This document shows positions 31,087 through 39,277 of a stretch of 42,726 bases of DNA, in pieces (the stretch's first letter is position 1; every line of letters starts with the position of its first letter). Source of the DNA: Actinomycetota bacterium (GTDB lineage: Bacteria; Actinomycetota; Acidimicrobiia; Acidimicrobiales; Ilumatobacteraceae). Made by a program: the position numbers and the translations under genes. The stretch lies in contig JAUXQB010000227.1 of assembly GCA_030685215.1 (NCBI GenBank), positions 1 through 42,726 on the forward strand. Reading direction: 5' to 3'. The notes under the pieces were generated by a model, which was not told where the DNA came from, searched no databases, and worked only from the letters and a program-made list of their open reading frames with translations.

Positions 31087-31198
31087 CGCGTTCGCGCGCT
31101 GCCGCTCGCCTGCCGAGCGGAACTGCACACACGCGGCCGTTCCTCGTTCGCGTTCGCGCGCAGCCGCTCGCCTGCCGGGCGGAAGTGCACACACGCGG
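31087..31198. repeat. pair of 50-base direct repeats, 62-base period
   Basis: 31087-31136 and 31149-31198 match at 47 of 50 positions; each ends in GCACACACGCGG and contains GCCGCTCGCCTGCCG. They lie in the divergent gap between the alpha/beta hydrolase and the Rrf2 gene, ending about 60 bases before the latter's start. They may be regulator sites or a recent duplication. Confidence 0.8.
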
Positions 31199-31259
31199 GA
31201 GGGGGAGGAGGGGACCTTCGGCCCTGGTCGGCGGTCGAGGAATCGATGAGTCTCGGAGT

Positions 31260-31673
31260 ATGCGACTGGAGATCACACGACGGGCGGAGCTGGCGATACG
31301 GGCACTGGCACTGCTGGGCCGGTCGCCTGGCCGCGTGAAGGCGTCGGTGCTGGCCGACGACCTGGGCACGACGGTCGCGTTCGTGCCACAGGTGGTGGGA
31401 CCGCTGGTGCGGGCCGGCTGGGTCGGTTCGGACCCGGGACCGACCGGTGGCTATCGCTGCCAGGTGGCGCTGAGCGACGTGAATGTGCTGGAAGTGATCG
31501 AGGCGGTCGACGGGTTGACCGACATGGGCCGCTGCGTGGTTGCCGCTCGGCCCTGCCGAGCCGACGACCCGTGCGTGTTGCACGTCGCCTGGGGCCAGGC
31601 GCGCAGCGAACTGGTCGGCGTGCTGTCCGCGACACCCATGTCGGGTGTCGAGGCGATGAGTGTGACGAGATGA
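31260..31673 (+). CDS. Rrf2-family [Fe-S] regulator, NsrR-like
   Basis: 137 residues from ATG 31260, the usual start MRLEITRRAELAIRAL. The winged-helix region includes SVLADDLGTTVAFVPQVVGPLVRAGWV and the wing GPTGGYRC. Three cysteines, Cys92, Cys99 and Cys105 (C-x6-C-x5-C), occupy the iron-sulfur cluster position of Rrf2 proteins such as NsrR and IscR. The spacing differs slightly from both. The next two genes on the same strand encode an iron-sulfur repair protein and a truncated haemoglobin, so a nitric-oxide-sensing repressor of its own operon is the best reading. The binding site may lie in the repeat pair upstream. Confidence 0.85.
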   Translation: MRLEITRRAELAIRALALLGRSPGRVKASVLADDLGTTVAFVPQVVGPLVRAGWVGSDPGPTGGYRCQVALSDVNVLEVIEAVDGLTDMGRCVVAARPCRADDPCVLHVAWGQARSELVGVLSATPMSGVEAMSVTR

Positions 31674-31710
31674 GCCGGTGCCGTCGGTGCCGTCCGAGAA
31701 GGAGCAGAAC

Positions 31711-32433
31711 ATGGTGACCATCGATGTGTCGACGACCCTGGCGGCGGCAGTGGACGCGTGTCCCGCGCTCGCTCGCGAGTTCGAGCGCCGGGGACTCGAT
31801 TACTGCTGCGGTGGCAGCCGGACGCTGGGCGAGGCGTGCGAGGAGCTCGGCCTCGACCCGGTGGCGACGATCGCCGACATGTCGAGCGCGACTGCGATGC
31901 CAGGCGCGGCGGAGTGGACCTCGATGTCGGCCGACGAACTGGTCGACCACCTCGAGGCCACCCATCACCGCTACCTCTGGGACGAGATGCCCAGGGTGGC
32001 CGCGCTCGTCGAGAAGATCCTGGGCGTGCACGGCGAGCGGCACCCGGAGCTGAACGATGTCGCCGAGTGCTTCGGGCGAGTGTGCGCCGATCTCGGGCCG
32101 CACATGTTGAAGGAGGAGCGGATGCTCTTCCCGATGATCCGTGAACTGGCGACGTCTGCCGAGGCGCCCTCGTTCCACTGCGGCTCGCTGCGCAACCCGA
32201 TCTCGGTGATGCTCAGCGAACACGACGCAGTCGGCGACCTGCTCGCCAGGCTCCGCCAGTTGACCGACGGCTACACCCCTCCGGCCGACGGCTGCGGGTC
32301 GTACGTGGCCTGCTACGCGGCGCTCGCCGAGCTGGAAGCCGACACGCACCTGCACATCCACAAGGAGAACAACGTGCTCTTCCCGCTGGTGGTGCGCCTG
32401 GAGGCCGAACGCTCGGCGATGGTCGACCGATGA
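31711..32433 (+). CDS. RIC-type di-iron iron-sulfur cluster repair protein (YtfE/ScdA)
   Basis: 240 residues from ATG 31711, after GAAGGAG. The N-terminal ScdA domain shows LDYCCGGSRTL with the Cys32-Cys33 pair. The hemerythrin-like domain carries the di-iron ligands: THHRYL (His85/86), a histidine in VHGERH, HMLKEE (His131, Glu135), LSEHD (His171) and HLHIHKENNVLFP (His215, Glu219). This is the full pattern of repair-of-iron-centres proteins, which restore iron-sulfur clusters or remove NO after nitrosative stress. It sits 37 bases after the NsrR-like regulator and overlaps the haemoglobin gene by four bases (ATGA). Confidence 0.92.
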   Translation: MVTIDVSTTLAAAVDACPALAREFERRGLDYCCGGSRTLGEACEELGLDPVATIADMSSATAMPGAAEWTSMSADELVDHLEATHHRYLWDEMPRVAALVEKILGVHGERHPELNDVAECFGRVCADLGPHMLKEERMLFPMIRELATSAEAPSFHCGSLRNPISVMLSEHDAVGDLLARLRQLTDGYTPPADGCGSYVACYAALAELEADTHLHIHKENNVLFPLVVRLEAERSAMVDR

Positions 32434-32897
32434 CCACCGAGGGCGGCGACCCACCCTGCTGGAGTCACCTGCTCGACGACATCCGCGACGACATCGTCGA
32501 TCGTCACGACATCGAGCGGCTGGTGCGCAACTTCTACCGCGACGCCGCGATGGACGATCTGCTCGGCCCCGTGTTCGAAGCCGCGCAGGTGAACTGGAAC
32601 GCGCACATCGCGACACTCGTCGACTTCTGGGCCTGGCAGTTGCTGGGCGAGGCGGGCTACGAAGGGCAGCCGCTGCGCGCGCACGAACCGGTGCACCAGA
32701 GGACACCGTTGTCGCACGAGCACTACGACCGGTGGGTCGCGCTGTTCTGCAGCACCGTCGACGAGTCGTTCGAGGGCCCGGTGGCAGAGATCGCCAAAGG
32801 CCGCGGCCGCAAGATGGCGGCCGCGATGGAGCGGCTGATGGGCGGGGTGTCGGCCGGCGGCGGCGACGCTGCCGAACCCATCTGGCGACGAGGCTGA
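32430..32897 (+). CDS. group III truncated haemoglobin
   Basis: 155 residues from ATG 32430. The globin core shows LVRNFYRDA (B10 tyrosine, Tyr36), LGPVFEAAQVNWNAHI, DFWAWQLLGEAGYEGQP and the proximal histidine His85 in PLRAHEPV, then HYDRWVALFCSTVDE with the G-helix tryptophan. LLGEAGYEGQP and PLxxH are characteristic of group III (Ctb-like) globins. A C-terminal extension GGVSAGGGDAAEP is low-complexity. In this operon it would bind or detoxify NO together with the RIC protein. Its stop is four bases from that of the converging exporter gene. Confidence 0.9.
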   Translation: MTTEGGDPPCWSHLLDDIRDDIVDRHDIERLVRNFYRDAAMDDLLGPVFEAAQVNWNAHIATLVDFWAWQLLGEAGYEGQPLRAHEPVHQRTPLSHEHYDRWVALFCSTVDESFEGPVAEIAKGRGRKMAAAMERLMGGVSAGGGDAAEPIWRRG

Positions 32898-32901
32898 GGC
32901 G

Positions 32902-34482
32902 TCAGCCGACCTCGACGAGCTCGTCGGCGCGCACTGGCACCGCGTGCGTGACGCGAGCGGGCCCGCGGACGATGAGGTACACGAGCGCCACGCCGGCCAT
33001 GCCGACACCGAGCCACATCGACTGGGTCCAGCCGCTGACGAACGCGTGCTTGGCGGCGTCGATGATGGCCGGGCCCTGCTCGCCGGCGCGGCCCGCCACC
33101 GCGAACGCAGAGCCGATTCCTTCGCTGGCCGACTCCGCGAACTCGGGCGAGATGCCGACGAGGTTGGGCTCGATCGCAGAGCGATAGCCCGCAGTGAGCA
33201 CCGACCCCAGCAACGCGATGCCGACCGCGCCGCCCAACTCTCGCGACACGTCGTTGAGCGCCGAGGCGACGCCCTGCTTCTCCGCGGGCAACGTCTCGGT
33301 GATCGCTTCGGTGGACGGGGTCATCGTGAGGCCCATGCCGAGGCCGATGATGATGAGGCCGGGCAGCACCGACAGGTAGCCGCCCTCCACCGACGCCCGC
33401 AGCGCCATCGTCGTGAGGCCGAGTGCGAAGATGGCGACGCCGCTGGCCATCGTGTTGCGACGGCCGAGCCGGCGGGCGATCTTCGGTGCGATGGTGGACA
33501 TCGGCATCATCACCACCGTCATCGGCAGCATCGCGGCAGCCGACTTCAACGCGGTCCATCCGAGCACGGCCTGGAAGAAGGGGAACAGCACCAGGAACAC
33601 GCCGAACATCACCGCGAACACGATGAGGAGCGTCAACGAGCCGGCGGCGAGGCCGCGGTCGCGGAACGCGCTGATGTCGAGCAGCGGTTCGGCTTGGCGG
33701 CGCTCCCACGTCACGAACAGCAGGGCGCTGACGAGACCGACGATCATGGCCACCATCGTGAGCGGGTACGTCCAGCCCTTCTCCGGCCCCTCGTGGATGC
33801 CGAGCACGAGCCCACCGATGGCGAGCGCGGACAGCACGGAACCCACGGTGTCGAAGCGATGACCGGTGGCTTCCTTCGAGTTCGGCGCGTGCAGCGTGCT
33901 CATCACGGCCGACACGGCCACGAGCGCCAGCGGGAGGGCCATGACCCAACGCCACGTGAGCACGTCGATCATGAACGCCGATACGAACATCGCGATCATG
34001 CTGCCGCCGCCGGCGAACCCGGCCCAGATGCCGATGGCCTTCGCCTTGTCCTCCGGCGGGAAGCTGGAGGTGATGATGGACAGGGTGACGGGCATGATCA
34101 TCGCGGCGCCCGCACCGGCGACAACGCGAGCGACGATCATCGCCGAGGTGCTGGTGGCCAGCAGTGCGCCGACGGTGGCGAGGCCGAACACGACGAGACC
34201 CACCTGCAACACCGTCTTGCGCCCGAAACGGTCGCCGATGGCGCCGACCGGCAGCAGCAGCGCCGCCAGCGCCACGGTGTAGGCGTTGATGATCCACAGC
34301 ACTCCGCCCTGCGTGGCGCCGAGGTCGATGGCCATCTCCTGCTGAGCCACGTTGAGGCCCGACATGGCGGCGAGCACGGCGACCAGCGCGGTGATCATCG
34401 CGATGAGAATGTTGCGCTGTGCACGTCGGTCGACGGCGACCGTCGGGCGGTCGATCAGCAGCGCGGTGGGGGTGGCGCTCAC
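32902..34482 (-). CDS. MFS drug exporter, DHA2 (14-helix) family
   Basis: 526 residues from GTG 34482 with AAGGAG seven bases ahead. Fourteen hydrophobic helices can be traced. Motif A is seen as LLLPVGAIGDRFGRKTVL; the family motif C-like GAGAAMIMPVTLSII and the DHA2 pattern LNVAQQEMAIDLGATQGGVLWIINAY are present. Such pumps expel hydrophobic or cationic drugs using the proton gradient. The divergently transcribed TetR regulator starts 54 bases away with an inverted repeat between them, so drug-induced derepression is likely. The substrate cannot be predicted. Confidence 0.92.
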   Translation of the reverse strand: MSATPTALLIDRPTVAVDRRAQRNILIAMITALVAVLAAMSGLNVAQQEMAIDLGATQGGVLWIINAYTVALAALLLPVGAIGDRFGRKTVLQVGLVVFGLATVGALLATSTSAMIVARVVAGAGAAMIMPVTLSIITSSFPPEDKAKAIGIWAGFAGGGSMIAMFVSAFMIDVLTWRWVMALPLALVAVSAVMSTLHAPNSKEATGHRFDTVGSVLSALAIGGLVLGIHEGPEKGWTYPLTMVAMIVGLVSALLFVTWERRQAEPLLDISAFRDRGLAAGSLTLLIVFAVMFGVFLVLFPFFQAVLGWTALKSAAAMLPMTVVMMPMSTIAPKIARRLGRRNTMASGVAIFALGLTTMALRASVEGGYLSVLPGLIIIGLGMGLTMTPSTEAITETLPAEKQGVASALNDVSRELGGAVGIALLGSVLTAGYRSAIEPNLVGISPEFAESASEGIGSAFAVAGRAGEQGPAIIDAAKHAFVSGWTQSMWLGVGMAGVALVYLIVRGPARVTHAVPVRADELVEVG

Positions 34483-34510
34483 GGAACTCCTTCAGAGGTG
34501 GGAACTTGTG

Positions 34511-34534
34511 AAACGAAACAGTATCGTTGCGTTT
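34511..34534. promoter_or_regulatory. TetR-type operator between exporter and regulator
   Basis: AAACGAAAC (34511-34519) and GTTGCGTTT (34526-34534) are inverted arms with one mismatch around AGTATC. A shorter perfect pair AACGA/TCGTT is nested in it. It ends two bases before the TetR start codon, so binding would also block the regulator's own expression. Confidence 0.65.
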
Positions 34535-34536
34535 GT

Positions 34537-35169
34537 ATGAGTCCAACATCACCGGCGCAATCAGCGACAAGATCTCCCGCTGTGAGAGCCGTCGACCAGG
34601 ATCCGCGAGTGGTGCGCAGCCGAGCCTGCCTGCTCGCCGCGGCCACCGAGCTCCTCGTCGAGACCGGCGTGCGCGGCGTCACCGTCGATGCGGTGGCCGA
34701 GCGGTCAGGTGTCGCCAAGTCGACGCTCTACCGTCACTGGGGTTCCGTGCAGGAACTGCTCGTCGACGTGATGCGTGCCAACGTGCCGGAGCCCGAGCCG
34801 GTCGACCTGTCGCGCGGGTTCGACGCCGCGCTGCGCTGGTGGATCGACCGGGCGGTGGTGGCGTTGTCGGCCCCCGACTGGGCGCGCACGTTGCCCGCGC
34901 TGCTCGAACTGCGCACGCACTCACCGGAGATGGCCGAGCTGCTCGCCGCCGACTTCGACGACAAGCTCACCACGGTCGCCTCCATCCTCCACCTCGGCGC
35001 CCAGGAAGGCCGGCTGCCTGCCGGTCTCGATCCTCGCCAGATCACCCACACGCTGATCGGCCCGCTCGTGCTCGCCACGCTCAACGGCGACGTCGACCGC
35101 ATGCCGGCGCTCGCCGACTACGTGCTCGATCGCTTCCTCGTCTCATACCGCACAGGAGAAACCCGATGA
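34537..35169 (+). CDS. TetR-family transcriptional regulator
   Basis: 210 residues from ATG 34537; the much longer open frame to the left is antisense to the exporter. A Ser/Pro-rich leader of about 20 residues is followed by the helix-turn-helix region: RSRACLLAAATELLVETGVRGVTV, DAVAERSGVAKSTLYRHWGSVQELL. The C-terminal helical domain has ALRWWIDRAVVALS, ARTLPALLELRTHSPEM and a typical end VLDRFLVSYRTGE. The start is close enough to the operator that a leaderless or near-leaderless mRNA is possible. It overlaps the universal stress protein gene as ATGA. Likely represses the divergent exporter and itself. Confidence 0.9.
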   Translation: MSPTSPAQSATRSPAVRAVDQDPRVVRSRACLLAAATELLVETGVRGVTVDAVAERSGVAKSTLYRHWGSVQELLVDVMRANVPEPEPVDLSRGFDAALRWWIDRAVVALSAPDWARTLPALLELRTHSPEMAELLAADFDDKLTTVASILHLGAQEGRLPAGLDPRQITHTLIGPLVLATLNGDVDRMPALADYVLDRFLVSYRTGETR

Positions 35170-35615
35170 CCACCACACCGCCACGCCTCGCCCACATCGT
35201 CGTCGCCGTCGACGGCTCGCCCGAGTCGTTCTGTGCGCTCGAGCTCGCGGCCGCCATCGGTGGCCTGCAGCAGGCGGCCATCACCGTGGTGCACGTGCGC
35301 GAGAAGCTGCGTGCGTTCAGCCTCGGCCCTGCCGGCGCGATGGAGTACGCGCAGGCCGAGGACGAGCTCGACGCGCTCATCGACACCGAGTCGAACGCTC
35401 GTATGTCGGGGTACTCCGGCACCTGGACCCTCGAGGTTCGCACGGGCAACGTCAGCCACGAGGTGCGCGCGGTGGCCGACGAAACCGACGCCGATCTGGT
35501 GGTGGTGGGACACCGCAGTCACAGCCCCGTGCGCGACGCCATCCTCGGCTCCACGGCATCGAGCATCGTGCACCACAGCGGTCGTTCGGTGCTGGTGGCG
35601 GTGCCGCCGGCCTGA
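35166..35615 (+). CDS. universal stress protein (UspA family)
   Basis: 149 residues from ATG 35166, overlapping the TetR stop by four bases. HIVVAVDGSPESFCALELA is the N-terminal strand and loop, AITVVHV the second strand, and DADLVVVGHRSHSPVRDAILGSTAS the nucleotide-binding loop. The ATP motif G-x2-G-x9-G-S/T is near complete, with Ser in place of the second Gly. The end SIVHHSGRSVLVAVPP is typical. ATP binding is plausible. Co-translation with a TetR regulator is unusual; it may act in the stress response that the regulator controls. It converges on the P-type ATPase gene with two bases between stops. Confidence 0.9.
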   Translation: MTTTPPRLAHIVVAVDGSPESFCALELAAAIGGLQQAAITVVHVREKLRAFSLGPAGAMEYAQAEDELDALIDTESNARMSGYSGTWTLEVRTGNVSHEVRAVADETDADLVVVGHRSHSPVRDAILGSTASSIVHHSGRSVLVAVPPA

Positions 35616-35617
35616 CC

Positions 35618-38209
35618 TCACCCGGGCCTGCCGGCCGTCGGCGTGTGCCGGCGACGGCGGTGCTGCTTGTGCAGCGCATCGGCGGCGAGCAGCGCGGGCG
35701 GCGTCAGCACGGCCACGAACAGGGCGGCCGCCGGGGGCGCCGTGTGTTCGAGCAGCTCGGCGATCGGCCCGACGAGCAGGAACCCGGCCAGCAGCACCAG
35801 CTCGATCGCGACGGCACCGAGCAGCAGCCGGTTGCTGGTCCAGCCGAGCGAACCCGGCCGCCGCGTGGCGCTGCGACACGCGAACGCGTTCGCGGCCTGC
35901 CCGATCACGACCGCCGCGAACGCAGCACCCGATGCAGCGAGCAGTGCGTGGCCCGTGGGGAAGCTGTCGCCGGGGCGCCAACCGGCGACGACCAGTGCGA
36001 CCACGAAGGCCGTCATCTCCATCACCGCCTCGGTGGGCCCGAGCACGCCGAACACGCGGCGCAGGAGGGCGCCGTCGATGAGGTGTCGACCACGCGGCGG
36101 CTGCTCCAGCGCACCCGGGTTCGGTGCCTCGGCGCCGAGCGCGAGTGCCGGCAGCAGGTCGGTGCCGATGTCGAGGCAGAGGATCTGCAGCACGCCGAGG
36201 GCCAGTGGGAAGCGGCCACCGGAGAGCGCCCACACTGCGAACGGAGTGAGCTCGGCGACGTTGTCGGTGAGGTGGTAGGTGAGGAACCGGTGCACGTTGG
36301 AGAATGTGGCTCGACCCTGCTCGATGGCGACCACGATGGTGGCGAAGTCGTCGTCGAGCAGGACGAGGTCGGCGGCTTCGCGAGCGACGTCGGTGCCCGA
36401 GCGACCCATCGCGATGCCGATGTCCGCGGCGCGCAGTGCCGGACCATCGTTCACGCCGTCGCCGGTCATGGCCACCACGTGCCCTCTCGCCTGGAGTGCG
36501 CGCGTGATGCGCAGCTTGTCCTCCGGCGCGACGCGGGCCACCACCACGCCCTCGCGATCGAGCAGCGCGCCGAGCACCTGCTCGTCGGCCGGCAGGTCCT
36601 TGCCTTCGACGACGAGCCCATGGTGATCCGACAGGCCGACCTCCGCCGCGATGGCTCGCGCGGTGGCCGGGTGGTCGCCGGTGATCATCGCCACTCGGAT
36701 CCCGGCGCGGCGGCAGGCGGCGATCGCATCGGCAGCACTCGCTCGCGGCGGGTCCTGCAGGCCGAGCAGCCCCAGCAGCTCGAGCTGCTGCTCTGCGACG
36801 TCGGCGTCGCACTCGCCGGAGAAGTCGGAGACCGGTCTGGTGGCCACTGCCAGCACGCGCAGGCCGCGACCGGCCATCTCCTCGATGACGGAGAGTGCGC
36901 CGTCGGTCACCACGCAGCGCGGCAGCACCGTGTCGGTGGCGCCCTTGACGAACAGCCGGTCACCGATCACGAGCGACATACGCCGGCGCCGCGGGTCGAA
37001 CGGGAACCGTCGCAGCACTGGGTGGCGGGCGTCGTCGTCGGCGGTGTCGATGCCGAGGCGGCGCGCGAACGTGTCGATGGCCGCCTCCATCGGATCGCCT
37101 TGGGCGACCCACAGGCCGTCGCGCTGCACTGCGCGGCCGGTGGAGCATCGGGCCGCCGCAAGGGCGAGGGCGCGCAGTGCGGGGCCGTCGAGCTCGGCGC
37201 CGGCGAGCGGCTCGGTGGGGTCGTAGCCGGTGGTGTCGAAGTGCGTCGTGCCGGACGAGGTCCACACCTCGACCACCGCCATCTCGTTGCGAGTGAGGGT
37301 GCCGGTCTTGTCGGTGCAGATGAACGTGGTCGAACCGAGCGTCTCCACCGACTCCAGCCGCCGCACGAGTGCGTGACGCCGTGCCATTCGCTGCGCGCCC
37401 ATGGCCAGCGACAGCGTCACGGTCGGGAGGAGTCCCTCCGGGACCAACGCGACGGTGACACCGATGGCGAACAGGAAGCCGTCGGAGGCGGGTGAACCGA
37501 TGGCCAGCGAGATGCCGAAGAACGCGAGGCCGACGCCGACCGCGATGAAGGCGACCGTGCGCACGACCCGGTCGATCTCGTGCGCAAGCGGGCTGCGCGG
37601 TCGCGTGCCCAACTGCGTGAGCTGCGCGATGCTCGCGAGCCGCGTCGACGCGCCGATCGCGGTGACCACGGCTCGGCCCTCACCCTCGACCACGAAGGTG
37701 CCCGCGGGCAACGTGTCGCCCCGCGACATCGGCACCGGGACGCTCTCGCCGGTGAGCATCGACGTGTCGACGACCAGCGCATGCGCCTCATCGATGACCA
37801 GGTCGGCCGACACCCGGTCGCCGGCATCGAGCAGCACCACGTCGCCGGCCACCATCTCCGACGCGTCGATCTCCACGGGCAGTCCGTCGCGCACCACGAT
37901 CGCCCGCCGGGGCAGCAGGTCGCGGAGGCGCTCGGCGGCGTGCTCGGCGCGGCTCTCCTGCACGTACGCGAAGACGCCGTTGACGATGACCACCACGAAG
38001 ATCGCGACACCCAGTTGCGCCATGTCGGCGATGAACGCCAGCACGCCGGCGACCCACAGCAACAGCGCGAAGAAGTGGGTCATCTGTGCGACGAGGTGAC
38101 GCCATGCGGCGGGTCGCTTGGTCGTGGGCAACCGATTCGGCCCGTCACGCGCCAACCGGGTGCGCGCCTCGGCGGTCGACAGACCCGGAGCAGCACTCGT
38201 CGTGGCCAC
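35618..38209 (-). CDS. P-type cation ATPase, Na,K-ATPase-like (P2C-like)
   Basis: 863 residues from GTG 38209 (GGTGGAG before it); a GTG at 38230 would add seven. TGES is at 153-156, phosphorylation loop CTDKTGT with Asp300, VKGA in the nucleotide domain (Lys422), TGD at 510-512, GDGVND at 583-588. Ion-site helices read PEGLLPTVTLSLAMGAQRMARR (M4, in parts at 257-275), DNVAELTPF (Asn650, Glu653) in M5 and ILCLDIGTDLLPAL (Asp680, Asp684) in M6. These match Na,K-ATPase alpha chains more closely than Ca pumps. The N-terminal cation ATPase domain and about four C-terminal helices complete the P2 layout. There is no beta subunit gene nearby. The ion moved is not proven. Confidence 0.9.
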   Translation of the reverse strand: MATTSAAPGLSTAEARTRLARDGPNRLPTTKRPAAWRHLVAQMTHFFALLLWVAGVLAFIADMAQLGVAIFVVVIVNGVFAYVQESRAEHAAERLRDLLPRRAIVVRDGLPVEIDASEMVAGDVVLLDAGDRVSADLVIDEAHALVVDTSMLTGESVPVPMSRGDTLPAGTFVVEGEGRAVVTAIGASTRLASIAQLTQLGTRPRSPLAHEIDRVVRTVAFIAVGVGLAFFGISLAIGSPASDGFLFAIGVTVALVPEGLLPTVTLSLAMGAQRMARRHALVRRLESVETLGSTTFICTDKTGTLTRNEMAVVEVWTSSGTTHFDTTGYDPTEPLAGAELDGPALRALALAAARCSTGRAVQRDGLWVAQGDPMEAAIDTFARRLGIDTADDDARHPVLRRFPFDPRRRRMSLVIGDRLFVKGATDTVLPRCVVTDGALSVIEEMAGRGLRVLAVATRPVSDFSGECDADVAEQQLELLGLLGLQDPPRASAADAIAACRRAGIRVAMITGDHPATARAIAAEVGLSDHHGLVVEGKDLPADEQVLGALLDREGVVVARVAPEDKLRITRALQARGHVVAMTGDGVNDGPALRAADIGIAMGRSGTDVAREAADLVLLDDDFATIVVAIEQGRATFSNVHRFLTYHLTDNVAELTPFAVWALSGGRFPLALGVLQILCLDIGTDLLPALALGAEAPNPGALEQPPRGRHLIDGALLRRVFGVLGPTEAVMEMTAFVVALVVAGWRPGDSFPTGHALLAASGAAFAAVVIGQAANAFACRSATRRPGSLGWTSNRLLLGAVAIELVLLAGFLLVGPIAELLEHTAPPAAALFVAVLTPPALLAADALHKQHRRRRHTPTAGRPG

Positions 38210-38264
38210 GGCTCCACCGTGACACCGCACGGGTGTGCGGGCTAGAGGATTCTGGCAGCGGCGT

Positions 38265-38585
38265 TCAGCCGCAGGTCACGCACGTGTCGGCATCTGGCAG
38301 GGCTTCGAGGCGCTCTGCCGGGATGTCGTCGCCGCACTTCGCGCAGCGGCCGTAGGTGCCCGACTCGATACGGACGATGGCCTGCTCGACGTCGCGCACG
38401 TGCCCGCGGGCCACTTCCACCAGCGTGCGGGTGGCATCGCGATCTTCCTGGATGACATCGGGGTCGGCGAGCAACTCGTCGTACTCGGTGCTCAGCCGAT
38501 CGAGCTCGGTGCGCGCCTGACCGAGCTCGTGCCGCAACCCGGTGGCCGATGTGGCGGGTGTCTCTGAGGAAGCTGCGCTGTCCAT
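38265..38585 (-). CDS. DksA/TraR-type zinc-finger protein
   Basis: 106 residues from ATG 38585 (ATG 38597 would add four). A long coiled-coil-like helix (LRHELGQARTELDRLSTEYDEL) and EVARGHVRDVEQAIVRIESGTYGRC precede a C4 zinc finger C-x2-C-x17-C-x2-C (Cys81, 84, 102, 105). IESGTYGRCAKCG and IPAERLEALP are hallmark TraR/DksA sequence. In actinobacteria such proteins include RNA polymerase-binding RbpA-unrelated regulators and simple TraR-like proteins. The acidic tip of the coiled coil typical of E. coli DksA cannot be confirmed. It stands between two other minus-strand genes with its own gap on both sides. Confidence 0.88.
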   Translation of the reverse strand: MDSAASSETPATSATGLRHELGQARTELDRLSTEYDELLADPDVIQEDRDATRTLVEVARGHVRDVEQAIVRIESGTYGRCAKCGDDIPAERLEALPDADTCVTCG

Positions 38586-38662
38586 GGCGCTGACCATATC
38601 GCCGTGGCCGCTCGAACTGCCGTTCAGTTGTCGTGACGCTGCGTGGTGGGGGTGGCGTGACG

Positions 38663-39277
38663 TCAGAGGTCGATCTGCCCACGCAGCAACGATGCACCGG
38701 AATGCTTCGGGTCGCCGTCGTAGGGCTCGGTCGACACGTCGACGATGGGGTAGTCGGCGAGGCTGAGCCCCTGCGGGAACTCGTAGGTGCCGTCGGGGCG
38801 CACGGTGCCGAGCGACACCATGCCCGACACGTCGGCCTTGATCAGCCACACCTCGAGGAACTCGCCCGAGGCAGGGCGGGCGTCGCCGACGTCGACCCGG
38901 ATCACCTCGCCGGCGCTCGACTCCACCACGTCGGCCTGACCGCGCAGGCCGGGTGGTGCGCCGTCGAGGCCGTCGCTGGTGAGCTCGGTGGTCGCGAGCA
39001 CCACCTCGGCGTCGTCGCGCCACAGCAGGGCGGCGCCACCCACGCCGACGACCACGAGCGCGGCGGCCGCGCCCAGCCACCAACGACGTCGTGAAGTCGC
39101 CGCGGCAGGGTCTGGCCGCCGGGACTCAGTCGCGGAGACGGCCGCGTCGATCTTCGCCCACACCTCGGGTGGGGGAGCGACGAGATGCCCGTCGTCGGGT
39201 TGCAGATCGCGCAGAGCCGCCAGCATGTCGATCTCCTGATCGGTGTACGGGGAGGGGGAGTCGGTCGGGTCAGTCAT
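38663..39277 (-). CDS. RskA-type anti-sigma factor
   Basis: 204 residues from ATG 39277, eight bases inside the end of the sigma gene. A short cytoplasmic N-terminus (DQEIDMLAALRDLQPDDGH, PPPEVWAKIDAAV) that would bind the sigma factor, one membrane helix (WWLGAAAALVVVGVGGAALL), then an extracytoplasmic domain of RskA type (LRGQADVVES, FLEVWLIKADVSGMVSLG, DYPIVDVSTEPYDGDPKHSG, SLLRGQI). The end of that domain is the classic SxEP-xxGxPxxPSG-like motif. In mycobacteria RskA is cut by intramembrane proteolysis to free SigK. No zinc-finger motif is present. It is made together with the sigma factor. Confidence 0.85.
   Translation of the reverse strand: MTDPTDSPSPYTDQEIDMLAALRDLQPDDGHLVAPPPEVWAKIDAAVSATESRRPDPAAATSRRRWWLGAAAALVVVGVGGAALLWRDDAEVVLATTELTSDGLDGAPPGLRGQADVVESSAGEVIRVDVGDARPASGEFLEVWLIKADVSGMVSLGTVRPDGTYEFPQGLSLADYPIVDVSTEPYDGDPKHSGASLLRGQIDL

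Noticed and set aside
32944-34536. Large 5' extension of the TetR frame
   Set aside because: It is antisense to the exporter and very rich in His, Arg and Asp; the TetR homology begins at 34537.
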